A stretch of 64,000 nt of DNA. It comes from Dasania phycosphaerae (lineage in GTDB: Bacteria; Pseudomonadota; Gammaproteobacteria; Pseudomonadales; Dasaniaceae). Position 1 is the stretch's first letter. Every line of letters starts with the position of its first letter. The notes beneath the pieces were generated by a model. That model made no database searches and was not told the origin of the DNA. It saw only the letters and a program-made list of their open reading frames with translations. The stretch covers positions 1 through 64,000 of the forward strand of contig NZ_JAPTGG010000007.1 of NCBI RefSeq assembly GCF_026891035.1, given 5' to 3'. This document shows positions 1 through 7,791 of the stretch, one piece after another. The translations under genes were made by a program, and so were the position numbers.

Positions 1-72
1 GGTTTCAATAGAGCGCCGGACGGCTTCAAGCCGAAAAGCCTCCGTGTATCGTTTATTGGGTTTGTATTGCAT
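1..72 (-). CDS. Transposase OrfA, N-terminal fragment (IS3-like), cut by window edge
   Basis: The minus strand from 72 to 1 encodes 24 residues beginning MQYKPNKRYTEAFRLEAVRR. The pattern of a basic RYT-EAF-LEAVRR start is characteristic of the helix-turn-helix OrfA proteins of IS3-family elements, which bind the element ends. The reading frame is open to the window edge. A weak ribosome-binding sequence (GAGAGG) lies just upstream of ATG. Too short for a subfamily call. Confidence 0.55.
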   Translation of the reverse strand, partial: MQYKPNKRYTEAFRLEAVRRSIET

Positions 73-122
73 AAACACCTCTCAATTACTTCATTTGAAA
101 AGTGTCCGTTCTTTTGGGGTCA
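1..122 (-). mobile_element. End of an IS3-like insertion sequence, cut by the window edge
   Basis: Read on the minus strand, the segment starts with a terminal-repeat-like sequence (TGACCCCAAAAGAACGGACA, plus-strand 103-122), typical in style of IS3-family ends. About 30 bases further on an open frame begins with ATG at 72. Only one end is present, so the second inverted repeat and target duplication cannot be checked. The element sits 40 bp beyond the stop codon of the vfr-like gene and does not interrupt it. Family assignment is inferred from the end sequence and the N-terminus of the encoded protein. Confidence 0.6.
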
Positions 123-128
123 CACCAT

Positions 129-155
129 GCAGCTTGCAGCTTGCAGCTTGCAGTT
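129..155. repeat. Short heptamer repeat GCAGCTT x3
   Basis: Three perfect tandem copies of GCAGCTT followed by a degenerate fourth, between the IS end and the vfr stop codon. Related scattered words (AAGCTGCAAG, GCAAGCTG, AAGCTTGCCA) occur in other gaps, near 21,025-21,077 and 61,990-62,070. Confidence 0.6.
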
Positions 156-161
156 CGGCCT

Positions 162-797
162 TTAACGCGTCCCAAACACCACCATAGTCTTGCCTTTTAC
201 GTCTACCAAGCCTTGTTCTTCCAGCGTTTTTAATACGCGGCCTACCATTTCCCTTGAGCAGCCCACTATGCGGCCTATCTCTTGGCGGGTGATTTTGATT
301 TGCATGCCGTCGGGGTGGGTCATGGCGTCGGGTTGTTTGCATAGGTCTAACAGGGTGCGGGCTACTCGGCCGGTGACATCTAAAAAGGCTAGGTCGCCAA
401 CTTTGCGGGTGGTCTCGCGCAGGCGCTTGGCCATTTGCGTGCCTATGGCCATTAGGAATTCGGGGTTTTGCTCGCTGAGTTCGTGAAACTTGGCGTAGCT
501 GATTTCACCTACTTCGCATTCGGTTTTTGCTCTTACCCAGGCGCTGCGTGACTCTTCATTGTCGAACAGTCCCATCTCGCCAAAGAAGTCGCCCTTGTTG
601 AGGTAGGCCACTATCATCTCTTTGCCTTCATCGTCTTCTATTAACACGGTGACGGAGCCATCAATAATATAGTAGAGCGAGTCGCTGGAATCGCCGGCAT
701 AAATCATCGTGCTCTTGGCGGGATAGCGGCGTCTATGGCAGTGGTTGAGGAATACATCAACATTTTTTATATGGGGTGTTAAAGCAACGCTGACCAC
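162..797 (-). CDS. vfr: CRP/Vfr-family cAMP-responsive transcription regulator
   Basis: A 211-residue global regulator of the CRP/FNR family; the sequence closely resembles Pseudomonas Vfr along its whole length. The N-terminal cyclic-nucleotide domain (about 20-130) has the phosphate-binding cassette FGEMGLF (72-78) and SRSAWVRA (83-90). A long dimer helix follows, then the C-terminal helix-turn-helix (ITRQEIGRIVGCSREMVGRV, 169-188). Translation appears to begin at GTG, with AAGG a few bases upstream. The next gene, an OsmC protein, is divergent, as beside vfr in Pseudomonas. By family it would activate many promoters when bound to cAMP; its targets here are not visible. Confidence 0.93.
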   Translation of the reverse strand: MVSVALTPHIKNVDVFLNHCHRRRYPAKSTMIYAGDSSDSLYYIIDGSVTVLIEDDEGKEMIVAYLNKGDFFGEMGLFDNEESRSAWVRAKTECEVGEISYAKFHELSEQNPEFLMAIGTQMAKRLRETTRKVGDLAFLDVTGRVARTLLDLCKQPDAMTHPDGMQIKITRQEIGRIVGCSREMVGRVLKTLEEQGLVDVKGKTMVVFGTR

Positions 798-986
798 GGG
801 GCACCTTCTCTGTATCTTGCTGTAGTGACATTATTGTGACGCTAAGTATGGCCGTAAATGGCGATAATCGCTACAGTCTAGGGCAAAATGTAGTAGGCCA
901 TAGGCTATTTTTTTATAAGAATGCCTTTATCTGCTGTGTTAAACTCGCATTTTTTCGATTTTGATCAATTAGGTTGTGCAAATATT

Positions 987-1409
987 ATGAAAGCAACAGT
1001 GAGTTGGGATGAGGGTGTTAGCTTTATCGCCGAGTCTGAGACTGGCCACAGGGTCACTATGGATGGCCCGCCGGATTTAGGCGGTCAAAACAAAGGCCCT
1101 AGGCCTATGGAAATGCTGCTTATGGGTATGGGGGGCTGCGCTTCTTTTGATGTGCTCACTATGCTTAAGAAATCGCGCCAAGATGTGGAGAGCTGTGTGG
1201 CCGAGTTAGAGGCCGAGCGGGCCGACGCGGTACCGGCGGTGTTCACCAAAATCCATATGAACTTTGTGGTAACAGGCCGCAACTTAAAAGAATCCCATGT
1301 AAAACGTGCGGTATCACTATCGGCAGAAAAATACTGTTCGGCCTCTATTATGATGGAAGCGGCTGGAGTAGACGTGACTCATGGTTATGAGATTAAAGAT
1401 AGCCTCTAG
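987..1409 (+). CDS. OsmC/YhfA-family peroxide-reactive protein
   Basis: A 140-residue OsmC-like protein of the YhfA branch. Two conserved cysteines are visible in GMGGCASFDVL and AEKYCSASIM, the pair that reduces organic hydroperoxides in OsmC/Ohr proteins; YhfA itself has no proven substrate. The ATG at 987 is preferred over the longer frame from 921, because the 22 extra residues do not look like the family and MKATVSW is a typical OsmC start. It is divergent from vfr with about 190 bp between them. In Pseudomonas speD sits between this gene and coq7; here that place is taken by a repeat and a hypothetical gene. Confidence 0.85.
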   Translation: MKATVSWDEGVSFIAESETGHRVTMDGPPDLGGQNKGPRPMEMLLMGMGGCASFDVLTMLKKSRQDVESCVAELEAERADAVPAVFTKIHMNFVVTGRNLKESHVKRAVSLSAEKYCSASIMMEAAGVDVTHGYEIKDSL

Positions 1410-1440
1410 TTGACAGTCGCTAGTCGCTAGGAAAAGATTT

Positions 1441-1553
1441 TAGAGACTAGAGACTAGAGACTAGAGACTAGAGACTAGAGACTAGAGACTAGAGACTAGA
1501 GACTAGAGACTAGAGACTAGAGACTAGAGACTAGAGACTAGAGACTAGAGACT
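1441..1553. repeat. Heptamer tandem array (TAGAGAC), about 16 copies
   Basis: A near-perfect run of 16 copies of the 7-bp unit TAGAGAC fills the gap between the convergent osmC-like and hypothetical genes. The preceding bases (1410-1435) carry the related words AGTCGCTAG and GTCGCTAGG. Similar CTAG-centred words recur at 17,764-17,795 and 39,776-39,835. The array ends just inside the stop of the minus-strand hypothetical gene. Copy number is likely to vary by slippage. Confidence 0.95.
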
Positions 1554-1555
1554 GA

Positions 1556-1909
1556 TTACTTTTCTAAGCCTAAGTAACTGGCAATTTCGTTAATATCCGG
1601 CGCCCCTTCTTCGGCGCCGAAGTAACAAACATCTTCGTGCTCATTGTTTACTATCAGCCCTACCACGCATTCAAATTTATATTCTTGGCTTAGGCTGTAG
1701 AGCAAATCTATGGGCTTTTTTAAAGTGAGTTTGCGGTTGGTGTCTATGCGCAGGCCTATAAAAGGCTGCTCACTATCCAGGTTTTTATAGACGGTCGCAC
1801 TGCTGCGGCTTTCGCTTAGCCAGGCATTTATGGCGTTTTCTATTGCCGCTAGCTGGGGCGCAATTTCCTCAGCAAAATCATGGCTATCAATTAAACAATA
1901 TATTTCCAT
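1556..1909 (-). CDS. Hypothetical protein, 117 aa
   Basis: I do not recognise this family. The protein is soluble and acidic with no signal peptide or membrane segment; it alternates hydrophobic strands (EIYCLIDS, ECVVGLIVNN, VCYFGAEEGAPD) with helical stretches, suggesting a small alpha/beta fold. Codon use resembles the neighbours. It is convergent with the OsmC gene and runs in the same direction as coq7 upstream, 70 bp away. The C-terminal end abuts the heptamer array, so tract-length changes could alter its 3' end. Confidence 0.65.
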   Translation of the reverse strand: MEIYCLIDSHDFAEEIAPQLAAIENAINAWLSESRSSATVYKNLDSEQPFIGLRIDTNRKLTLKKPIDLLYSLSQEYKFECVVGLIVNNEHEDVCYFGAEEGAPDINEIASYLGLEK

Positions 1910-1979
1910 AGTCTTATCTATTCTTTGTTCTTGTCGCTTAGCACTTACAGCTTGCCGCTATTTAAGCGGGTAGGCCCGT

Positions 1980-2621
1980 TTAAATATAATAAGTCGTTTT
2001 AGTCATTAAGTTGGAGGTAGCCGACATAAAGTTTTTTAGACTGTCGCTAAAGTCTACCCCGCCAGCTTCTAAGGCTCTAGTGCCATGAGCCTGTTCATCG
2101 ACTAGCATGGTTTCTAAAATGGCTCGGCTGGCAGTATCCTGTTCGGGTAATTGTTGCAGGTGATCGTTTAGGTGCTGGCACACGCGCTCTTCGGTGGCGG
2201 CGACAAAGCCCAGGCTCCATTTATCGCCGGCCAAACCGGCTAAGGCGCCTAAGCTAAACGACATGGCGTAAAAGGCAGGGTTTAAAAAACTGGTATGGCT
2301 GCCCAGTTGTTGCAAACGCTGCTCACACCACACTAAGTGGTCTATCTCTTCTTCGGCGGCGTGTTCCATTTCCTTGCGCACATCGTCCAGCTTGGCGGTA
2401 AGTGCCTGGCCTTGATATAAGGCCTGAGCGCAGACTTCGCCGGTGTGGTTAATGCGCATGAGGCCTGCGATGTGTTTGCGAGTACTGTCGTCAAACGTGG
2501 CGGGCTCACAAGCGTCGGCGGGATTTTTGCGCGCAGCAGTAGCGGCGCTAGGGATTAAGGTGCGCAGCGCCTGATCGGCGTTAACAATCAGTTTATCTAG
2601 GGGGGATAAAAGACGCTGCAT
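1980..2621 (-). CDS. coq7: Coq7-type demethoxyubiquinone hydroxylase
   Basis: A 213-residue diiron monooxygenase that performs the C6 hydroxylation of demethoxyubiquinone late in ubiquinone synthesis, acting at the inner membrane. Ferritin-like iron ligands are visible: E in NHTGEVCAQAL, EEEIDHLVWCEQR (E and H), E in ATEERVCQHL, and DEQAHG near the C-terminus. Length fits the Pseudomonas-type Coq7, which replaces the flavoprotein UbiF of enterics. A GGAAAG ribosome-binding site precedes ATG. Its position near vfr and the osmC-like gene is conserved in Pseudomonas. Confidence 0.93.
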   Translation of the reverse strand: MQRLLSPLDKLIVNADQALRTLIPSAATAARKNPADACEPATFDDSTRKHIAGLMRINHTGEVCAQALYQGQALTAKLDDVRKEMEHAAEEEIDHLVWCEQRLQQLGSHTSFLNPAFYAMSFSLGALAGLAGDKWSLGFVAATEERVCQHLNDHLQQLPEQDTASRAILETMLVDEQAHGTRALEAGGVDFSDSLKNFMSATSNLMTKTTYYI

Positions 2622-2646
2622 TAGCTTTCCTTATTGGTCGCTGTGC

Positions 2647-3930
2647 TTAGCTGTTTTCGCGGGCTATAGCTCGGTAGGCTATATCATCGCGATAAAACAC
2701 GCCATCCCATTGTATCTGTTTTACCTGAGCATAAGCGGCTGCCTGTGCTTCGGTAACCGTGTTGCCCAAAGCGGTTGCGCACAGTACGCGGCCGCCACTG
2801 GTAACGACTTGGCCGTTTTCCAATTTGGTGCCCGCGTGAAAAACTTTTTCGCTGTCATTGCCTGCGGGTATGCCGCTAATGGCTTGGCCTTTTTGGTAAT
2901 CGGCGGGGTAGCCACCGGCGGCCAGTACTACACCTACAGAGGCACGGCTGTCCCACTCGGCGCTAGTGCTGTCTAGTTTTTTATCTAAAGCGGCGTTGCA
3001 CAAGGCAACTAAATCGCTGTTTAAGCGCAGCATAATTGGCTGGGTTTCGGGGTCACCAAAACGGCAGTTGTATTCAATGACCTTAGGTGCGCCATCGCTG
3101 TTAATCATTAAGCCTGCGTATAAAAATCCAGTGTAGTCATTACCTTCGGCAGCCATGCCAGCCACGGTGGGCTCTATCACTTCTTTCATAATGCGATCGT
3201 GAATGTCGGGGCTAACTACCGGTGCTGGTGAGTATGCTCCCATGCCGCCGGTGTTGGGGCCGGTGTCGCCATTGCCTACGCGCTTGTGATCTTGGCTGGT
3301 GGCCATGGCTAGTACGTTTTTGCCGTCTACCATGACGATAAAGCTGGCTTCTTCACCATCCAAAAATTCTTCTATCACCACGCGGTGGCCAGCTTCACCA
3401 AAGGCGTTGCCCGCTAGCATATCGCGTACTGCTTCTTCAGCTTCGGCTTCGCTCATGGCGACAATAACGCCTTTGCCTGCGGCCAGGCCGTCGGCTTTGA
3501 TAACGATAGGTGCGCCATTGGCTTTAATATAGGCTAGGGCTTGGTCGGTATCGGTAAAGGTTTGGTAGTAGCCAGTAGGGATATTGTGGCGGGCTAAAAA
3601 ATCTTTGGTGAACGCTTTGGAGCCTTCTAATTGCGCGGCACCTTTAGAGGGGCCAAAGCAGCGTAAGTTACGCTCTTGGAAAAAATTAACCACGCCTTCA
3701 ACTAGCGGCGCTTCGGGGCCGACTATGGTCAGGCCTACATTGTTTTGTTCGGCAAAAGTGGCTAAGCCTGCAAAGTCCATAACGTCTATGGCGACGTTGG
3801 CGCATTTGTTTTCAGTGGCGGTGCCGGCGTTGCCTGGGGCAACAAAAACGGTTTCTACATCGGGAGATTGGGCGGCTTTCCACGCTAGGGCGTGCTCGCG
3901 GCCGCCGGAACCAATTATTAGAACGTTCAT
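2647..3930 (-). CDS. purD: Phosphoribosylamine-glycine ligase
   Basis: A 427-residue ATP-grasp enzyme for the second step of purine synthesis: phosphoribosylamine plus glycine plus ATP to GAR. The N-terminus NVLIIGSGGREHALAW is diagnostic. ATP-grasp elements follow: VIKADGLAAGKGV, the GNGDTGPNTGGMGAYSPAP loop, and EYNCRFGDPETQ (metal and ATP binding). Full length for the family. It lies downstream of purH on the same strand, but 617 bp of repeats separate them, so co-transcription is doubtful. Confidence 0.97.
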   Translation of the reverse strand: MNVLIIGSGGREHALAWKAAQSPDVETVFVAPGNAGTATENKCANVAIDVMDFAGLATFAEQNNVGLTIVGPEAPLVEGVVNFFQERNLRCFGPSKGAAQLEGSKAFTKDFLARHNIPTGYYQTFTDTDQALAYIKANGAPIVIKADGLAAGKGVIVAMSEAEAEEAVRDMLAGNAFGEAGHRVVIEEFLDGEEASFIVMVDGKNVLAMATSQDHKRVGNGDTGPNTGGMGAYSPAPVVSPDIHDRIMKEVIEPTVAGMAAEGNDYTGFLYAGLMINSDGAPKVIEYNCRFGDPETQPIMLRLNSDLVALCNAALDKKLDSTSAEWDSRASVGVVLAAGGYPADYQKGQAISGIPAGNDSEKVFHAGTKLENGQVVTSGGRVLCATALGNTVTEAQAAAYAQVKQIQWDGVFYRDDIAYRAIARENS

Positions 3931-4547
3931 GTTTTGTCTCTACTGTTGTATGTCTTTTGTCATTCCCGCGGGGCGGGAGTCCAGTGTTATGGTAGCTGGT
4001 ATGTGCTTGTTATACCGGTGTAAGCCGGTATCCATGTCTTGTTGCCATTCTCACAACGGCGGGAAAACATGCTTAATTTTTTATGTTCTTTACTATTAAT
4101 GTGCAAATACTTTAGTAAAGGTTTCGCCCTTTTGGGCGAGTTCATTTTCTTTGTTTGCCCAAAGAAAACAGAACCAAAAGAAAGGGCACCCCTAGTCCGT
4201 CGTCGGCTACGCCGATACCCTGCGCTACTCATAAACTAGCGGCCGCTGCGGAACTCACAAAATAAAAATACTTAATTTTTATTTTGCTCAAACAGTCCTC
4301 GCTGCTTCGCGCCGCTACTTTATTGCGTTGCTCGGCGACTCCCAAGGGGAGTATGGCGCTTCGTAGATGTATCTACTATGCGCCAAAGTTTGTTTTAGTA
4401 ACAATAAAACCTCTCCGATGTGGAGAGGGAGAGATTTTTCGTTGAGGCAAGGCGGAATCGTTTTGAGCAGCGCAGCTTATAACTATAAGTGAGCAGCGCA
4501 GAAACGGTTCCAACGCAGCATCGACGGAAAAGATCCCCTCGAGTTAT
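3931..4547. repeat. 617-bp repeat-filled gap between purH and purD
   Basis: No credible gene. From the purD side: a REP-like palindrome (TCCCGC/GCGGGA at about 3963-3980), a second palindrome ATACCGG-tgtaa-CCGGTAT style (4012-4031), a third partial one near 4043-4065, then from about 4105 a segment with inverted, A-rich words (CTTTTGGGCGAG, TTTGCCCAAAGAAAA, CCAAAAGAAAGGGCACCCC) that resembles a dispersed intergenic element I have seen in other gammaproteobacteria. The last 110 bp contain a direct repeat of GAGCAGCGCAG. The purD promoter must lie here; no clear PurR operator was seen. Confidence 0.6.
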
Positions 4548-6125
4548 TTAATGGCGGAAATGGCGCATACCGGTGAATACCATGGCCATGCCGGCTTCGT
4601 CGGCCGCCGCTATTACTTCATCGTCGCGCATAGAACCACCGGGCTGTATAACCGCTGCTATTCCTGCTTCTGCGGCGCTATCTATGCCGTCGCGGAAGGG
4701 GAAGAAGGCGTCGCTGGCCATGACTGAACCTTTAACGGTTAGGCCGGCATGTTCGGCTTTGATGCCGGCGATGCGGGCTGAGTTGATGCGGCTCATTTGG
4801 CCGGCGCCTACGCCTATGGTGCGGCCGCCACTGCCGTAGATGATGGCGTTGGATTTAACAAACTTGGCTACTTTCCAGGCGAATAATAGGTCGCGGATTT
4901 CTTGCTCAGTAGGCTGGCGCTTGCTGACGATTTTTAAGTCGGCGGCGGTGATGCTGCCTAGGTCGCGGTCTTGTACTAACAGGCCGCCGTTGACGCGTTT
5001 GTAGTCCAGGTCGGCAACAGCTTCGCCCCAGGCGCCGCACTCTAATAGGCGTACGTTTTTCTTTTCGGCAACGGCGGCTTTAGCGGCGTCGCTAATAGAA
5101 GGAGCGATAATGACTTCTACAAACTGACGCTCGCAAATCGCGGTAGCGGTTTCGGCATCCAGCTCGCGGTTAAAAGCGATAATGCCGCCAAAGGCTGATT
5201 CGGTGTCGGTGGCAAAGGCCAGGTCGTAGGCTGCTAAGATGTTGTCGGCTACGGCTACACCACAGGGGTTGGCGTGCTTAACAATAACGCAGGCGGGCTC
5301 GTCGAATTGCTTGACGCATTCAAGCGCGGCATCGGTATCAGCGATGTTGTTGTACGAAAGCTCTTTGCCTTGCAATTGGGTGGCGGTGGCAATAGAGCCA
5401 GCTTGTGGATTTTTTTCTACATAAAATGCAGATTTTTGGTGTGAGTTTTCACCGTAGCGCAGGTCCTGCACTTTATTGAACTGACTGTTGTAAGTGCGTG
5501 GGAAGTCTGCGCTGCCACCGGGAACCATGCGGCCAAAGTAATTGGCGATAGCGCCATCGTAGGCGGCGGTGTGTTCATAGGCTTTAATTGCTAGGTCGAA
5601 GCGAGTGGCCTGTGAAGTGCAGCCATTGTTGGCTGTCATTTCTTCAATAATGCTGCTGTAGTCGCTGGCGTTAACTACGATGTTTACAAAAGCATTATTT
5701 TTAGCTGCCGCACGCACCATGGTGGGGCCGCCTATGTCTATGTTTTCTATGGCGTCTTCTAATGAGCAATCGGGCTTGGCAACGGTTTGTTCAAAGGGGT
5801 AGAGGTTAACCACGACCATGTCTATGGCGTTAATGCCGTGCTCGGCCATCACGCTGTCGTCTTGGCCTCTGCGACCTAAGATGCCGCCGTGTACTTTGGG
5901 ATGCAGCGTTTTTACGCGGCCATCCATCATTTCGGGGAAGCCGGTGTAATCAGAAACCTCTATTGCCGGAATGTTGTTGTCGCACAATAATTTGTATGTG
6001 CCGCCGGTAGATAAAATCTCTACGCCTTGTTGGTTTAAGGCTTGGGCAAATTCAACGATGCCGGATTTATCGGAGACGCTGATTAGGGCGCGTTTAATGG
6101 GAAGAAATGTTTGCTCGTTGCTCAT
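4548..6125 (-). CDS. purH: Bifunctional AICAR transformylase / IMP cyclohydrolase
   Basis: A 525-residue enzyme for the last two steps of IMP synthesis. The N-terminal cyclohydrolase (about 10-200) shows RALISVSDKSG, STGGTYKLL, SDYTGFPEMMDGRVKTLHP. The C-terminal transformylase (about 205-525) contains DLRYGENSHQKSAFY, KHANPCGVAVA (catalytic K-H) and SDAFFPFRDGID. The ATG at 6125 (MSNEQTF) is preferred to a TTG four codons earlier. It follows dusB-fis on the same strand, the order seen in Pseudomonas. Confidence 0.97.
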   Translation of the reverse strand: MSNEQTFLPIKRALISVSDKSGIVEFAQALNQQGVEILSTGGTYKLLCDNNIPAIEVSDYTGFPEMMDGRVKTLHPKVHGGILGRRGQDDSVMAEHGINAIDMVVVNLYPFEQTVAKPDCSLEDAIENIDIGGPTMVRAAAKNNAFVNIVVNASDYSSIIEEMTANNGCTSQATRFDLAIKAYEHTAAYDGAIANYFGRMVPGGSADFPRTYNSQFNKVQDLRYGENSHQKSAFYVEKNPQAGSIATATQLQGKELSYNNIADTDAALECVKQFDEPACVIVKHANPCGVAVADNILAAYDLAFATDTESAFGGIIAFNRELDAETATAICERQFVEVIIAPSISDAAKAAVAEKKNVRLLECGAWGEAVADLDYKRVNGGLLVQDRDLGSITAADLKIVSKRQPTEQEIRDLLFAWKVAKFVKSNAIIYGSGGRTIGVGAGQMSRINSARIAGIKAEHAGLTVKGSVMASDAFFPFRDGIDSAAEAGIAAVIQPGGSMRDDEVIAAADEAGMAMVFTGMRHFRH

Positions 6126-6231
6126 ATCGCTAGTCAAAACTCTTAGAGGTTAAAGGTTAGGGCGTGAGAGGGGCGCTAATAAAAAAGGCCAGAGCATATG
6201 ACCGATTAGCTCTGGCCTTAATACGCAGGGC

Positions 6232-6573
6232 TTATAGTAAGCCGTACTGCTTTAACTTTTTGCGTAAAGTACCGCGGTTTAAACCTAACAGCTGTGATGT
6301 TTTGGTTTGGTTGTTGCGGGTGTACTTCATCACTTCTTCTAATAGTGGTGCCTCTACCTCTGACAGTACCATTTCGTAAACGTCGGTAACGTCTTGGCCA
6401 TCCAGGTGTGAAAAATAATTGTTTAAAGCAATGGCCACGCTGTCGCGTAAGGTTTGAGCCTGGGCAACGGGTGCATGGGTCAAATGTTGCTTTTGTTGGT
6501 CGGTGCTTGAGACTGCCTCGGCTGCCGGTGCTGCTGCTGTAATATTGCCGAAAGTTGAGTCACTTGGGTTCAT
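6232..6573 (-). CDS. fis: Nucleoid-associated protein Fis
   Basis: A 113-residue DNA-bending protein that activates stable-RNA promoters and shapes chromosome topology. The C-terminus is the Fis helix-turn-helix (NQTKTSQLLGLNRGTLRKKL), ending KQYGLL. It is longer than the 98-residue E. coli protein because of a 30-residue Ala/Thr-rich N-terminal extension. ATG overlaps the dusB stop by four bases (ATGA), so the two genes are translationally coupled, as in the classical dusB-fis operon. Confidence 0.96.
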   Translation of the reverse strand: MNPSDSTFGNITAAAPAAEAVSSTDQQKQHLTHAPVAQAQTLRDSVAIALNNYFSHLDGQDVTDVYEMVLSEVEAPLLEEVMKYTRNNQTKTSQLLGLNRGTLRKKLKQYGLL

Positions 6574-7571
6574 GCTGCTTTTTCCTTTGTATTCAACGGC
6601 AACATCAAATCGCTGGCAAACAACTCAGTAATAGCCTGGCGCTGGTCATGGGCGCTGTCTAACTGGTTGAAGAGCTTTCTGAAGTTACCGTTATTGGTGT
6701 GTTCTTTTAAGTACCAGCCCACATGTTTGCGGGCTATTTTAACTCCCATAAATTCGCCGTAAAAGGCGTATAGCGCGTCCAGGTGTTGTAGTAGCGTGTG
6801 ACGCACTTGGTGCTGGTCGGGAGCGGCTACTATAACATTGTTGCACAAAAATTGATCTATCTGATGACAGATCCACGGCCTTCCTTGAGCGGCGCGGCCT
6901 ACCATAACGGCATCTGCGCCAGTGTGTTCTATCACTTGCTTGGCTTTGGCGGGCGAGTCTATATCGCCATTAGCAATAATCGGTATATTTACCGCTGCTT
7001 TAATAGCCGCAATAGTGTCGTACTCGGCTTCGCCCTTAAACGCGCAGGCGCGGGTGCGGCCGTGTACGGTAAGAGCGGCGATGCCGTGGTCTTCGGCTAT
7101 GCGGGCTATGCTGACGCCGTTGCGTTGCTCCGGCGACCAGCCGGTGCGTATTTTTAAGGTCACCGGTATGTCTACGGCGGCGACCACGGCCTGCAAAATA
7201 TCGCTAACCAGTACCTCGTCTTTCATCAATGCTGAGCCTGCGGCTTTTTTGCAGACTTTTTTTGCCGGGCAGCCCATATTGATATCAATAATTTGGGCGC
7301 CCATGGCGGCATTGAGTTTGGCGGCTTGCGCCATCATCTCGGCATCACCACCGGCAATTTGTACCGAGCGTAAGCCTTGCTCACCTTCGTGATTGAGACG
7401 GTATTGCGATTTGCGGCTATGCCATAGCGAGCTATCACTGGTCACCATTTCGGATACGGCCAAACCCACGCCATAGCTTTTGCACATTTGGCGAAAAGGG
7501 CGGTCGGTTACGCCAGCCATAGGGGCTAGAACAACGCGGCTGTCCAATTGATAGTGGCCGATTTGCAACAT
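6570..7571 (-). CDS. dusB: tRNA-dihydrouridine synthase B
   Basis: A 333-residue FMN enzyme that reduces uridine in the tRNA D-loop. The TIM barrel starts VVLAPMAGVTDRPFRQ; the catalytic cysteine is in NMGCPAKKVCKKAAGS; phosphate binding is in NGDIDS and MVGRAAQGRPW. The ATG at 7571 (MLQIGHYQ) fits the family; the 27 extra residues of the longer open frame do not. It is the first gene of a dusB-fis unit, with purH following about 107 bp after fis. Confidence 0.96.
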   Translation of the reverse strand: MLQIGHYQLDSRVVLAPMAGVTDRPFRQMCKSYGVGLAVSEMVTSDSSLWHSRKSQYRLNHEGEQGLRSVQIAGGDAEMMAQAAKLNAAMGAQIIDINMGCPAKKVCKKAAGSALMKDEVLVSDILQAVVAAVDIPVTLKIRTGWSPEQRNGVSIARIAEDHGIAALTVHGRTRACAFKGEAEYDTIAAIKAAVNIPIIANGDIDSPAKAKQVIEHTGADAVMVGRAAQGRPWICHQIDQFLCNNVIVAAPDQHQVRHTLLQHLDALYAFYGEFMGVKIARKHVGWYLKEHTNNGNFRKLFNQLDSAHDQRQAITELFASDLMLPLNTKEKAA

Positions 7572-7791
7572 GGGTTTAGGGTTATTCCGAGCAAGTGTGG
7601 CGTGCTGTTTCGTGGCGTTGTTTGGCTGCCAGAGTCGCGTCGCGCTAATCATTTGCGAGGCTGTTTAGGGCCTCCCAAAAAGAGGGCGCTATGATAATGC
7701 TAAGCCGCGCGGGGTTAAAGCTTTATCGTGCAACTTTTATACAATTTTTTTGCGGTAATTTGCCCAATAGTATGGTATTGGGCGAGGGGGT

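Noticed and set aside
3584..4239. Frames of 171, 81 and 66 codons over the purD start and the purH-purD gap
   Set aside because: They run antisense to purD or through palindromic repeats, without coding character.
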